Assembly (NCBI RefSeq): GCF_002797915.1
Contig: NZ_PGTY01000002.1
Coordinates: 248,001-312,000, forward strand
Direction of reading: 5' to 3'
Length of the DNA: 64,000 nt
Source of the DNA: Yoonia maricola
GTDB lineage: Bacteria > Pseudomonadota > Alphaproteobacteria > Rhodobacterales > Rhodobacteraceae
Shown here: piece after piece, positions 45,474-54,096 of the stretch
How positions within the stretch are numbered: position 1 is the stretch's first letter
Layout: every line of letters begins with the position of its first letter
Program-made: the position numbers and the translations under genes
Notes under the pieces: generated by a model
What the model saw: only the letters and a program-made list of their open reading frames with translations
What the model was told of the DNA's origin: nothing
Databases searched by the model: none

Positions 45474-46778
45474 ATGGCTGATCTGACGACTGACTTCCTT
45501 GGGATCAAATCCCCCAACCCTTTCTGGCTGGCCTCTGCCCCGCCAACGGACAAGGAATACAACGTCCGCCGTGCGTTCGAAGCAGGCTGGGGCGGTGTTG
45601 TCTGGAAAACACTTGGGTCCGAGGGCCCTCCGGTCGTGAACGTCAACGGCCCCCGCTACGGTGCCATTTATGGCGCTGACCGGCGCTTGTTGGGACTGAA
45701 TAATATTGAACTGATCACTGACCGCCCGCTTGAGACCAACCTCGCAGAAATTACCCGCGTGAAGGCCGACTACCCCGATCGCGCGATGATCGTATCGATC
45801 ATGGTGCCTTGTGAAGAACAGGCATGGAAAGACATTCTTCCCCGTATCGCCGCCACCGGCGCAGATGGGATCGAGCTGAACTTTGGCTGCCCGCATGGAA
45901 TGTCAGAACGGGGGATGGGCGCGGCTGTCGGGCAAGTGCCGGAATATATCGAAATGGTGACGCGCTGGTGCAAGCAATACTACGACAAGCCGGTCATTGT
46001 AAAACTGACGCCGAACATCACCGACGTGCGCAAGCCTGCGGCCGCAGCGATGCGCGGTGGTGCTGATGCGGTGAGCTTGATCAACACGATCAATTCGATC
46101 ACGTCGGTCAACCTCGATACCATGTCGCCTGAGCCGTCGATTGACGGCAAAGGATCTCACGGCGGCTATTGCGGCCCCGCCGTCAAACCGATCGCCATGT
46201 CAATGGTGTCAGAAATTGCACGCAACCCGGAAACGCATGGTTTGCCGATCAGCGGTATCGGTGGGATCACGACATGGCGCGACGCGGCTGAGTTTATCAG
46301 CCTTGGGGCCGGCAATGTGCAGGTCTGCACTGCGGCCATGACTTATGGCTTCAAGATCGTGCAAGAGATGGTCAGCGGTCTGTCACAATGGATGGATGAG
46401 AAAGGGTATACTTCGGTTGAAGAGGTCGTTGGCCGTGCCGTGCCGAATGTGACAGATTGGCAGTATCTGAACCTCAACTATGTGGCGAAGGCCAAGATCA
46501 ATCAGGATGACTGTATCAAATGCGGACGTTGCTATGCGGCTTGCGAGGATACCAGCCACCAGGCCATTGCGATGTCGGAAGACCGGACCTTCACCGTGAT
46601 TGATGAGGAATGCGTGGCCTGCAATCTTTGCGTCGATGTCTGCCCGGTCGAAGACTGCATCACGATGGAGGCCATGGCGCCGGGAGAGATTGATCCACGC
46701 ACAGGCAAGGTGGTCGAAAAAGAATATGCCAACTGGACCACGCATCCGAATAATCCGGGTGCTGTCGCGGCTGAGTAA
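45474..46778 (+). CDS. preA: NAD-dependent dihydropyrimidine dehydrogenase, PreA subunit
   Basis: 434 residues. The FMN barrel resembles dihydroorotate dehydrogenase (GIKSPNPFWLASAPPTDKEYNV, ELNFGCPHGMSERGMGAAVGQ with its active-site cysteine). The C-terminal ferredoxin domain has two 4Fe-4S motifs (CIKCGRCYAAC near 344 and CVACNLCVDVCP near 382). It reduces uracil or thymine to the dihydro form using electrons from PreT. GGAG lies upstream of the ATG. Two palindromes follow the stop codon. Confidence 0.94.
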   Translation: MADLTTDFLGIKSPNPFWLASAPPTDKEYNVRRAFEAGWGGVVWKTLGSEGPPVVNVNGPRYGAIYGADRRLLGLNNIELITDRPLETNLAEITRVKADYPDRAMIVSIMVPCEEQAWKDILPRIAATGADGIELNFGCPHGMSERGMGAAVGQVPEYIEMVTRWCKQYYDKPVIVKLTPNITDVRKPAAAAMRGGADAVSLINTINSITSVNLDTMSPEPSIDGKGSHGGYCGPAVKPIAMSMVSEIARNPETHGLPISGIGGITTWRDAAEFISLGAGNVQVCTAAMTYGFKIVQEMVSGLSQWMDEKGYTSVEEVVGRAVPNVTDWQYLNLNYVAKAKINQDDCIKCGRCYAACEDTSHQAIAMSEDRTFTVIDEECVACNLCVDVCPVEDCITMEAMAPGEIDPRTGKVVEKEYANWTTHPNNPGAVAAE

Positions 46779-46781
46779 GAG

Positions 46782-46806
46782 CAAGAATTTTTGTCAAAAA
46801 TTCTTG
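46782..46806. terminator. 25-bp palindrome after preA
   Basis: Arms CAAGAATTTTTG and CAAAAATTCTTG are perfect around a single T. The A/T-rich stem would form on either strand. It starts three bases after the preA stop and may act as a two-way terminator or message end between convergent genes. Confidence 0.5.
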
Positions 46807-46814
46807 GGACCTAG

Positions 46815-46842
46815 GCAATAATCTTCGTACGAAGATTATTGC
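46815..46842. terminator. 28-bp perfect palindrome between preA and the convergent small gene
   Basis: GCAATAATCTTCGT is followed directly by ACGAAGATTATTGC. It ends two bases before the end of the convergent 81-residue gene. With the preceding palindrome it forms the whole gap between the two transcription units. Termination is inferred from position. Confidence 0.5.
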
Positions 46843-46844
46843 AT

Positions 46845-47090
46845 TCACGTGTGAACGATCATCTCGCCAGCGTTGCAAATGATGATGAACTGGCCGCCGC
46901 ATTCAACCAAATGAAAGCCTCGGCGGCTCACTTCTGAGACGAAAGCGGGACGCCCGATTTCGCGCTCAACATCGCGAACAGCGCGTCGGACAATGCCACC
47001 TGTCCGTGCCGCTTTGGCATCAAAGATACGGGCGCACCAACTTGGATTTGCATTGGGGTGTCGGACGGTCGCGGCATGAACAATCTGCAT
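46845..47090 (-). CDS. Conserved small protein downstream of rutR
   Basis: 81 residues from the ATG at 47090; an in-frame GTG at 47105 is an alternative. It begins with a basic N-terminus and contains RIFDAKAARTGGIVRRAVRDVEREIGRPAFVSEVSRRGF followed by a hydrophobic sheet (HLVECGGQFIIICN). Similar small proteins occur in other Rhodobacterales and are often labelled as phosphoribosylanthranilate isomerase without support. It lies 33 bp after rutR on the same strand, so it is probably co-transcribed. Function unknown. Confidence 0.6.
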   Translation of the reverse strand: MQIVHAATVRHPNANPSWCARIFDAKAARTGGIVRRAVRDVEREIGRPAFVSEVSRRGFHLVECGGQFIIICNAGEMIVHT

Positions 47091-47123
47091 GCATCTTCGT
47101 TCCACGTTTTGGTGAACAAATAA

Positions 47124-47726
47124 TTAAGGTTGCAATAGCTTTTCATAAAGCGCGTCAAGGAAAACGCTCGCCCCGTCATATGGCGCTTTATCACCCAACA
47201 CCGCCCGCACCTGCACATCGAAATCTGCATAGTGTTGCGTGAGCGCCCAGATCGAAAAGATGAGGTGATGGGGGTCGACGTCAGCGATCCTGCCATCATC
47301 CGCCCATGCTTTGATAATCTGTGCCTTCTTATCGACCAGCGCTTTGAGGTCAGTCCTCAGGATATCTTCAATCCGTGGCGCCCCTTGCAATATTTCATTG
47401 GCCCACAGGCGGCTTTCACGCGGATAGTCCCGGCTCAACGCCAGCTTGCGTTGGGCATAGCCCATGATCTCTGCAATGGGATCACCTGCACCATCGAGTG
47501 CTTTTAACGGGTCCAGCCAGGTCTCAAGCAGCCGTTCCAGAAGGGCCGCATGGATCGCCTCTTTCGAGGCGAAGTAGTAAAGCAGATTGGGCTTTGATAG
47601 ACCCGCTGCCTCTGCAATCTGATCCAAAGTTGCACCGCGAAATCCGTATTGTGAAAACACGTCAAGGCCGGCAGATAAAATCGCGGCGCGATTGCGTTGC
47701 TGGATGCGGGTAGGCGGTTTGGTCAT
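47124..47726 (-). CDS. rutR: Pyrimidine-responsive TetR-family regulator RutR
   Basis: 200 residues from the ATG at 47726; a longer frame to 47879 would cross the operator. The N-terminal HTH (FSQYGFRGATLDQIAEAAGLSKPNLLYYFASKEAIHAA) and the C-terminal ligand domain (SRDYPRESRLWANEILQGAP, HLIFSIWALTQHYADF) follow E. coli RutR along their whole length. RutR binds uracil and thymine and then releases DNA. An exact consensus RutR site lies 128 bp upstream, in the gap to the divergent catabolic operon. Confidence 0.93.
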   Translation of the reverse strand: MTKPPTRIQQRNRAAILSAGLDVFSQYGFRGATLDQIAEAAGLSKPNLLYYFASKEAIHAALLERLLETWLDPLKALDGAGDPIAEIMGYAQRKLALSRDYPRESRLWANEILQGAPRIEDILRTDLKALVDKKAQIIKAWADDGRIADVDPHHLIFSIWALTQHYADFDVQVRAVLGDKAPYDGASVFLDALYEKLLQP

Positions 47727-47852
47727 GACGGTCCTTTGCTCAAAATACGGGCGGAAATTTGGGCAAAAGCACCCGTCACTGCCAACTCTCTTCGCATCTG
47801 CCTGTAATCCGTGCGGAGAACTTGACTGGTGCTTTCCCTCTGTTAGCGTTGT

Positions 47853-47870
47853 TTTGACCAGTTGGTCAAA
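47853..47870. promoter_or_regulatory. RutR operator, exact consensus
   Basis: TTGACCAGTTGGTCAA (47854-47869) is an exact match to the RutR consensus, and the flanking T and A extend the palindrome to 18 bp. It lies 33 bp before the amidohydrolase start and in the rutR upstream region, so it can serve both directions. Confidence 0.88.
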
Positions 47871-47902
47871 TGCAAGCACACATGCAAGCGAAGGAGCCCG
47901 CC

Positions 47903-49153
47903 ATGGCCGCCCCCGGAGAGAACCTGCGTATCAATGGTGAAAGGCTGTGGGACAGCTTGATGGATATGGCGCAAGTCGGCCCCGGTATTGCGGGCGGCAA
48001 CAACCGCCAGACGCTGACGGATGAGGATGCGCAGGGTCGTTCGCTTTTTGCGCAATGGTGCATCGCTGCGGGGTGTACCATGGGGCTTGATGAAATCGGC
48101 AACATGTTCGCCCGGCGCGAAGGGACCGACCCTGACGCATTGCCGGTTTATGTTGGCTCGCACCTCGATACGCAGCCAACAGGTGGCAAATACGATGGCG
48201 TTTTGGGCGTTTTGGGTGGGCTGGAAATTATTCGCACGCTCAACGACCTCGATATCAAAACCAAACACCCGATTGTCGTGACAAATTGGACCAACGAAGA
48301 AGGTACACGCTACGCGCCTGCGATGCTCGCCTCTGGTGTGTTTGCGGGCAAGCATACGCTGGACTGGGCCAATGATCGTGTTGATGCCGATGGCAAGCGT
48401 TTTGGTGATGAACTGGAACGGATCGGCTGGAAGGGCGAGGAAAAGGTCGGTGATCGCAAGATGCATGCGTTCTTTGAACTCCACATCGAACAAGGGCCGA
48501 TTTTGGAGGCGGAAGGCAAGGACATTGGCGTGGTCACCCATGGTCAAGGCCTGCGGTGGATCGAATGCACGGTGACGGGCAAGGAAAGCCACACCGGATC
48601 AACGCCCATGCATATGCGCAAGAACGCGGGCCGTGGTTTGGCGCTGGTGACGGAGTTGGTGCATGAGATTGCGATGAAGAACCAACCGAATGCCGTCGGT
48701 GCCATCGGGCATATCGACGTCTATCCCAACAGTCGCAATATCATCCCCGGCAAGGTTGTCTTTACTGTCGATATGCGGACGCATTTGCTGGATAAGCTGA
48801 ACGGTATGGTGGCGGAATTCAACGAGCGCGCGCCGAAACTATGCGAAGATATCGGCGTGGAATTTTCCTGCGAGATCGTCGGCCAATTCGACCCACCCGC
48901 CTTTGACCAAGGCTGCGTGACAGCCGTACGCAATGCGGCCGAACGGTTGGGCTATAGCCACATGGATATTGTGTCAGGTGCCGGGCATGATGCCTGCTGG
49001 ATCAATGATATCTATCCGACAGCGATGGTGATGTGCCCTTGCGTGGACGGGCTAAGCCACAACGAGGCGGAAGAGATTTCGCCGGAGTGGGCGGCGGCTG
49101 GCACGGATGTGCTGTTTCACGCGGTCGTCGAGACAGCGGAGATTGTGGGGTGA
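47903..49153 (+). CDS. Zn-dependent N-carbamoyl amino acid / beta-ureidopropionate amidohydrolase (M20 type)
   Basis: 416 residues from the ATG at 47903 with AAGGAGC nine bases upstream; two earlier in-frame ATGs overlap the RutR site region. Metal ligands of the HyuC/AllC group are visible: H87 (GSHLDTQPTGGKYDGVLG), D98, E132-E133 (TNEEG), HIEQGPILE near 194 and GAGHDACW near 365. In this cluster it should split N-carbamoyl-beta-alanine (or its methyl form) to beta-alanine, CO2 and ammonia, the last step of the pathway. First gene of the RutR-controlled operon. Confidence 0.9.
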   Translation: MAAPGENLRINGERLWDSLMDMAQVGPGIAGGNNRQTLTDEDAQGRSLFAQWCIAAGCTMGLDEIGNMFARREGTDPDALPVYVGSHLDTQPTGGKYDGVLGVLGGLEIIRTLNDLDIKTKHPIVVTNWTNEEGTRYAPAMLASGVFAGKHTLDWANDRVDADGKRFGDELERIGWKGEEKVGDRKMHAFFELHIEQGPILEAEGKDIGVVTHGQGLRWIECTVTGKESHTGSTPMHMRKNAGRGLALVTELVHEIAMKNQPNAVGAIGHIDVYPNSRNIIPGKVVFTVDMRTHLLDKLNGMVAEFNERAPKLCEDIGVEFSCEIVGQFDPPAFDQGCVTAVRNAAERLGYSHMDIVSGAGHDACWINDIYPTAMVMCPCVDGLSHNEAEEISPEWAAAGTDVLFHAVVETAEIVG

Positions 49154-49473
49154 GTTGGCAGAAGTTCAAGAGCGGTGGCGATCCGATCTATTTGATGCAA
49201 AAGCGTGGCGAAGACTGTGAGCTGTTTCGCCTGAGTCGTGTGATCCATCACTCGAAGCAGTTTGGGGACAGCGTCAAGTTCTCGGTCAGGTACAATAATC
49301 GTTGGCAACCGCTGCACAGCGCAGAGCAGCTTGGACCGACATTCAAGGATAATAAGGGAAAAAGCAGGCGGGTTCGCTTGGACGGCCGTTTCTGGAAAGA
49401 TACTGATCAGCCTCGCCCCTTCATTTGCGACTGGGAAGAGGCCGGACATTTCTACGAAGTATTCGGCTATTAG
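49150..49473 (+). CDS. Orphan small protein coupled inside the pyrimidine operon
   Basis: 107 residues. The start is GTG at 49150, overlapping the amidohydrolase stop as GTGA, with GGAG upstream. The protein is basic and aromatic, probably a small beta-rich fold (RLSRVIHHSKQFGDSVKFSVRYNNRW, RPFICDWEEAGHFYEVFGY). Base composition is visibly more AT-rich than the genes on each side, suggesting a late insertion, although the coupling and 11-bp gap to the next gene keep the operon intact. No family or pathway link is recognised. Confidence 0.65.
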   Translation: MSWQKFKSGGDPIYLMQKRGEDCELFRLSRVIHHSKQFGDSVKFSVRYNNRWQPLHSAEQLGPTFKDNKGKSRRVRLDGRFWKDTDQPRPFICDWEEAGHFYEVFGY

Positions 49474-49484
49474 GGAGACACCAA

Positions 49485-50939
49485 ATGACCAAAGTTATCA
49501 AGAACGGCACGATTGTTACCCACGATCTGACTTATGAAGCGGACGTCCTGATCGACGGCGGCACCATTATCGAAATCGGCCCGAACCTGAAGGGCGAAGA
49601 AGAGCTGGACGCGACAGGTTGCTACGTTATGCCCGGTGGTATTGACCCCCATGTGCATCTCGAAATGCCGTTCATGGGTACCTATTCCAGCGATGATTTC
49701 GAAAGTGGCACGCGTGCGGGCCTCGCCGGTGGCACCACGATGGTCGTCGATTTCTGCCTGCCCAATCAGGGCGAAAGCCTGCTGGATGCGATCAAGCGGT
49801 GGGACAATAAATCGACCCGTGCGAACTGTGATTATTCCTTCCACATGGCTGTCACTTGGTGGGGTGAGCAGGTCTTCAACGACATGGAAACGGTCGTGAA
49901 GGACAAGGGGATCAACACCTTCAAACACTTCCTGGCCTACAAGGGCGCGCTGATGGTGAATGATGATGAGCTATTCTCATCCTTCAACCGCCTATCCGAA
50001 CTGGGCGCTATCGCCATGGTCCATGCCGAGAATGGCGATGTCGTGGCCGAGATGACAGCGAAACTGCTGGCCGAAGGCAACACCGGCCCCGAAGGCCACG
50101 CCTATTCCCGCCCTTCACAGGTTGAAGGCGAGGCGACCAACCGCGCGATCATGATCGCCGATATGGCAGGCGTACCGCTTTACGTGGTCCATACCTCTTG
50201 CGAGGAGGCGCATGAGGCGATCCGCCGGGCGCGCCAGCAAGGCAAGCGGGTTTGGGGTGAGCCGCTGATCCAGCACCTGACGCTGGACAAGAGTGAGTAT
50301 TTCAACAAAGATTGGGACCATGCCGCGCGCCGCGTGATGTCGCCACCGTTCCGCAACAAGCAGCATCAGGATAGCCTTTGGGCAGGGCTGCAAGCGGGGT
50401 CGCTGAGCGTTGTGGCCACGGACCACTGCGCCTTTACGACCGAGCAAAAGAGGACGGGTGTTGGTGATTTCTCGAAGATCCCGAATGGTACGGGCGGGCT
50501 TGAGGACCGGATGCCGATGCTGTGGACCCATGGGGTTGAAACGGGTCGCCTGACACCGAATGAATTTGTGGCTGTGACCTCGACCAATATCGCGAAGATC
50601 CTGAATTGCTATCCCAAGAAGGGGGCCGTTCTTGCGGGGGCCGATGCCGATCTGGTGGTTTGGGATCCCGCAAAAACCAAGACGATCACCGCCGGTACCC
50701 AGCAATCGGCCATCGACTATAACGTGTTCGAGGGCAAAGAGGTGAAGGGCCTGCCGCGCTTTACCCTGACGCGGGGCCATGTCGCGATCCATGACGGCGA
50801 AGTGCGCACGCAGGAAGGCCATGGCAAGTTCGTGAAACGCGAGGCGAATACGCCGGTGAACAAGGCGCTGTCATCGTGGAAAGAACTGACCGCGCCGCAG
50901 CCTGTGCAGCGGACGGGTATTCCGGTAACGGGGGTGTGA
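49485..50939 (+). CDS. Dihydropyrimidinase (D-hydantoinase family)
   Basis: 484 residues from the ATG at 49485, behind AGGGAG. Binuclear zinc ligands are present: H56 and H58 (DPHVHLE), carboxylated lysine K153 (AYKGALMVND), H180 (MVHAENGD), H236 (VVHTSCEEA) and the catalytic aspartate in ATDHCAF. It opens dihydrouracil or dihydrothymine to the N-carbamoyl beta-amino acid, feeding the amidohydrolase encoded upstream. It overlaps the next small gene by one base. Confidence 0.94.
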   Translation: MTKVIKNGTIVTHDLTYEADVLIDGGTIIEIGPNLKGEEELDATGCYVMPGGIDPHVHLEMPFMGTYSSDDFESGTRAGLAGGTTMVVDFCLPNQGESLLDAIKRWDNKSTRANCDYSFHMAVTWWGEQVFNDMETVVKDKGINTFKHFLAYKGALMVNDDELFSSFNRLSELGAIAMVHAENGDVVAEMTAKLLAEGNTGPEGHAYSRPSQVEGEATNRAIMIADMAGVPLYVVHTSCEEAHEAIRRARQQGKRVWGEPLIQHLTLDKSEYFNKDWDHAARRVMSPPFRNKQHQDSLWAGLQAGSLSVVATDHCAFTTEQKRTGVGDFSKIPNGTGGLEDRMPMLWTHGVETGRLTPNEFVAVTSTNIAKILNCYPKKGAVLAGADADLVVWDPAKTKTITAGTQQSAIDYNVFEGKEVKGLPRFTLTRGHVAIHDGEVRTQEGHGKFVKREANTPVNKALSSWKELTAPQPVQRTGIPVTGV

Positions 50940-51454
50940 TGGGGTTGCAGCTTTTTGAGAGTATGCCATCGCCGGACCGGGATGTTGTAGATCGTGTATC
51001 AAGAGATCGGGCTGCGTTGCTTCTCCGTAGATTTGCCGCAGGGCAGATCACCAATGACGACTTCGACAATGCTATCCCAATTACTGCGGACCCGGCTATT
51101 GGAGCAATTTGGAATACTGCTTGGCTTTTCTATTCAGACTCAACAACACATGCCCTAACGGGTAGAGACCGTCTTCATCCTGACATGAAGCGCGCATGGG
51201 TTCGGTGGATATTGTTTCTAGACTCAGATATTCCGTATGAGTGGCCACAAATATCCTATCCAGGGAACGATCCCTATGCATTGGGCGAGGCAAGACTGGA
51301 TTCATGGTTCCGGTCGATCTTTGTTAGAGAAGACAAGAAAAACTGCCACCGAGAGTTTGAGCAAGCGGGCCACTATCCAGTTTGGCCGTTCATTTCTCAA
51401 AAGGACTACCGCAAAGCTTTGAGAAATCCACGAAGGTTGAGAGCAAGAAACTAA
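50939..51454 (+). CDS. Second orphan protein coupled inside the pyrimidine operon
   Basis: 171 residues from the ATG at 50939, overlapping the dihydropyrimidinase stop (TGATG). A helical N-terminus (SRDRAALLLRRFAAGQITNDDFDNAI) is followed by aromatic-rich segments (GAIWNTAWLFYSDS, MKRAWVRWILFLDSDIPYEWP) and a basic tail. The gene is more AT-rich than its neighbours, like the other orphan gene. The ABC ATPase gene begins two bases after its stop. No family is recognised; it could be a soluble accessory or unrelated cargo. Confidence 0.65.
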   Translation: MGLQLFESMPSPDRDVVDRVSRDRAALLLRRFAAGQITNDDFDNAIPITADPAIGAIWNTAWLFYSDSTTHALTGRDRLHPDMKRAWVRWILFLDSDIPYEWPQISYPGNDPYALGEARLDSWFRSIFVREDKKNCHREFEQAGHYPVWPFISQKDYRKALRNPRRLRARN

Positions 51455-51455
51455 T

Positions 51456-52229
51456 ATGGCGGTAATACTGGCTAATAGCCTCAATCTCACTTTCCAAACC
51501 AACGATGGTCCCGTCCACGCCCTCAAGGATGTGAACCTTGAGATCAACAAGGGTGATTTTGTCTCTTTCATTGGGCCGTCGGGCTGTGGCAAGACGACGT
51601 TCTTGCGTTGTATCGCGGGATTGGAGACTCCGACGGGGGGCGACATCTCGGTCAACGGCATGACCCCGGATGAGGCGCGGATGGCCCGCGCTTATGGTTA
51701 CGTATTTCAGGCGGCGGGGCTTTATCCCTGGCGCACGATTGGTGGCAATATCAAGCTACCATTGGAGATTATGGGGTTTTCCAAGGCCGAGCAGAATGAG
51801 CGTGTGGGCCGTGTCCTGGAACTGGTTGATCTGGCCGGGTTTGAAAAGAAGTTTCCTTGGCAGTTGTCGGGCGGGATGCAACAGCGCGCCTCAATTGCCC
51901 GTGCGTTGGCATTTGATGCTGATATCTTGCTGATGGACGAACCCTTTGGCGCGCTGGATGAGATTGTGCGCGATCACCTCAATGAGCAGCTGTTGCAGTT
52001 GTGGGCGCGCACCGAGAAGACGATTGGGTTTGTGACCCATTCGATCCCGGAGGCGGTGTATTTATCGACCAAGATCGTGGTCATGTCCCCGCGGCCGGGG
52101 CGCATCACCGATGTGATTGATAGCCCGCTGCCGAAAGAACGGCCTTTGGATATTCGCGATAGCGCGGAGTTTATCGCAGTGGCGCACCGGGTGCGTGATG
52201 GTTTGCGGGCGGGGCATGTGGATGTGTAG
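51456..52229 (+). CDS. ABC importer ATP-binding protein (pyrimidine-type substrate)
   Basis: 257 residues with Walker A GPSGCGKT at about 40-47, signature LSGGMQQRASIARA near 137, Walker B ILLMDEPFGALD near 158 and H-loop THSIPEA near 193. The close relatives are NitT/TauT-type ATPases (SsuB/ThiZ-like). With the next three genes it forms an importer. Because it is embedded between catabolic genes of the reductive pyrimidine pathway, the substrate is probably uracil, thymine or a dihydro/carbamoyl intermediate. Confidence 0.88.
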   Translation: MAVILANSLNLTFQTNDGPVHALKDVNLEINKGDFVSFIGPSGCGKTTFLRCIAGLETPTGGDISVNGMTPDEARMARAYGYVFQAAGLYPWRTIGGNIKLPLEIMGFSKAEQNERVGRVLELVDLAGFEKKFPWQLSGGMQQRASIARALAFDADILLMDEPFGALDEIVRDHLNEQLLQLWARTEKTIGFVTHSIPEAVYLSTKIVVMSPRPGRITDVIDSPLPKERPLDIRDSAEFIAVAHRVRDGLRAGHVDV

Positions 52230-52233
52230 GAGC

Positions 52234-52250
52234 CTCCGGCGGGAGTTTTT
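52234..52250 (+). terminator. Short hairpin with U-run between ABC ATPase and permease genes
   Basis: CTCC (52234-52237) and GGAG (52242-52245) form a short stem followed by TTTTT. Weak alone. The surrounding GCCTCCGGCGGGAG word is a frequent gene-end motif in Rhodobacteraceae. It may only thin out transcription, since the importer genes continue. Confidence 0.35.
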
Positions 52251-52274
52251 GGGCCAAGATGAAGGGGGGAGCGT

Positions 52275-53195
52275 GTGAAGTCATTGCTGCCCGTTCTGAG
52301 CGTTGTCGGGGCGATCCTTTTGTTTTGGGTCGTGTCCGTGGTGCCCATGAATATGCATCTGACGGCGGATTTGGCGCAGCGACAGGATGTTGCGGTCACG
52401 CCTGATACGCCTGTCGCGCGGCAAGACTATTCGGGGATCGGGCTGGCGCTGCGCAATACGCATCTCTTTGGGATGACCTACACGCTGGACCGCCCGCGTT
52501 TGCCGTCGCCGCATCAGGTGGCGGTTGAGATGTGGGAAACGATTGCTTTGCGATCCGTTACGTCGCGCCGGTCGCTGGTTTATCATGGGTGGGTGACACT
52601 TTCCGCCACGCTACTGGGGTTTGCGATTGGCACGGGGTTGGGCATCTTGCTGGCCGTTGGTATCGTCTACAACCGTGCAATGGATATGAGCGTGATGCCT
52701 TGGGCGATTGCCAGCCAGACGATCCCGATTTTGGCGTTGGCCCCGATGATTATCGTGATGCTGGGGTCGATTGGGATACAGGGGCTGTTTCCCAAGGCGG
52801 TGATCAGCGCTTACCTGAGTTTCTTTCCTGTGGTCGTCGGCATGGTAAAGGGGCTGCGGAGCCCGGATGCGATGCAGTTGGACCTGCTGCGCACCTATTC
52901 GGCCAGCCCCAATCAGGGATTTTGGAAACTGCGGTTGCCTGCATCGGTGCCGTATCTGTTTGCGTCGCTCAAGATTGGGATTTCGGCGTCCTTGGTCGGG
53001 GCGATTGTGGCTGAATTGCCCACTGGTGCGCGGGCGGGGTTTGGTGCGCGGATGCTTGTGGGCGATCAATATGGCCAACCCATGGTGACATGGGCCGCGC
53101 TTTTTGCCGCCGCGCTTACGGCGGCGGCATTGGTTGGGCTCTTTAGCTTGATCGAACGCTGGACCTTGCGCCGCATGGGGATGCAGGCGACATGA
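52275..53195 (+). CDS. ABC importer permease 1
   Basis: 306 residues with an N-terminal helix, a periplasmic insert of about 80 residues and five or six further helices. The EAA-type loop lies near residue 205 (LRTYSASPNQGFWKLRLPASVPYLFASLKIG). The start is GTG at 52275 after GGGGGGA. It pairs with the second permease, whose ATG overlaps its stop by four bases. Inner-membrane channel half of the pyrimidine-type importer. Confidence 0.88.
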   Translation: MKSLLPVLSVVGAILLFWVVSVVPMNMHLTADLAQRQDVAVTPDTPVARQDYSGIGLALRNTHLFGMTYTLDRPRLPSPHQVAVEMWETIALRSVTSRRSLVYHGWVTLSATLLGFAIGTGLGILLAVGIVYNRAMDMSVMPWAIASQTIPILALAPMIIVMLGSIGIQGLFPKAVISAYLSFFPVVVGMVKGLRSPDAMQLDLLRTYSASPNQGFWKLRLPASVPYLFASLKIGISASLVGAIVAELPTGARAGFGARMLVGDQYGQPMVTWAALFAAALTAAALVGLFSLIERWTLRRMGMQAT

Positions 53196-54043
53196 CCGGA
53201 ACTGCGATCATCAGTGCTTTGGCGGTCTGGGGGGCAGGTTGGTTTGTCAATGCGCGGCTGGCCAATAGCGATGCGGCGCAGAGCCGTTTGGTCAAGCTTT
53301 TGATACCGGTAATTTTTGGCCTGACGATCCTGATCATGTGGGAACTGCTAGTGCGGTTGCTTGAGGTCAGCCCCGTGATCTTGCCACCGCCGACGATGAT
53401 TGCAGAGCGTTTCGCCAATGAGTTGCCGACGCTTTGGGCGGATTTTGAGCAGACGATCATCAAGGGGGCCATGACCGGCTATATCATCGGAATGGTCGCG
53501 GCCTTTGCCGTGGCCATATTGGCCGACAGGTCTGATTTTCTGACGCGAGGTATTCTGCCCGTTGGTGGTTTCATGGCGGCGCTGCCGATCGTGGGCACAG
53601 CGCCGATCTTTGTGCGTTGGCTGGGCAGTGATTGGCACTCCAAGGCGGCGGTTGTTGCCGTGATGGTGTTCTTTCCGATCCTTGTGAATACAGTGGCAGG
53701 TTTACGTGATACAACGGTGATGCAGCGCGACCTGATGCGGACCTATGGTGCGGGATACTGGCCGACGCTGTTCAAATTGCGCCTGCCTGCTGCAATGCCT
53801 TTTATTTTCAATGGGCTTAAGATTGCGACCACTTTGGCGCTGATCGGGGCCATTGTTGCTGAATTTTTCGGCTCTCCCACTGTGGGTATGGGCTTTCGTA
53901 TCTCCACTTCGGTGGGGCGGCTTGCACTTGATATGGTGTGGGCTGAGATTGTTGTCGCGGCAATTGCGGGGAGCGCGCTTTATGGGCTGGTGGCATGGAT
54001 CGAGGGGCGGGTGACATTCTGGCACCCATCGCAACACAAGTAA
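53192..54043 (+). CDS. ABC importer permease 2
   Basis: 283 residues, six or seven helices, with the ATPase-contact loop near residue 182 (MRTYGAGYWPTLFKLRLPAAMPFIFNGLKIA). It overlaps the first permease gene by ATGA. Together the two form the heterodimeric channel. The binding protein is encoded 53 bp downstream. Confidence 0.88.
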   Translation: MTGTAIISALAVWGAGWFVNARLANSDAAQSRLVKLLIPVIFGLTILIMWELLVRLLEVSPVILPPPTMIAERFANELPTLWADFEQTIIKGAMTGYIIGMVAAFAVAILADRSDFLTRGILPVGGFMAALPIVGTAPIFVRWLGSDWHSKAAVVAVMVFFPILVNTVAGLRDTTVMQRDLMRTYGAGYWPTLFKLRLPAAMPFIFNGLKIATTLALIGAIVAEFFGSPTVGMGFRISTSVGRLALDMVWAEIVVAAIAGSALYGLVAWIEGRVTFWHPSQHK

Positions 54044-54096
54044 CGGGATTGAGCCCCGCTAAGAGGGCAAAATAAACTGACTAGGAGGTCAAGAAT

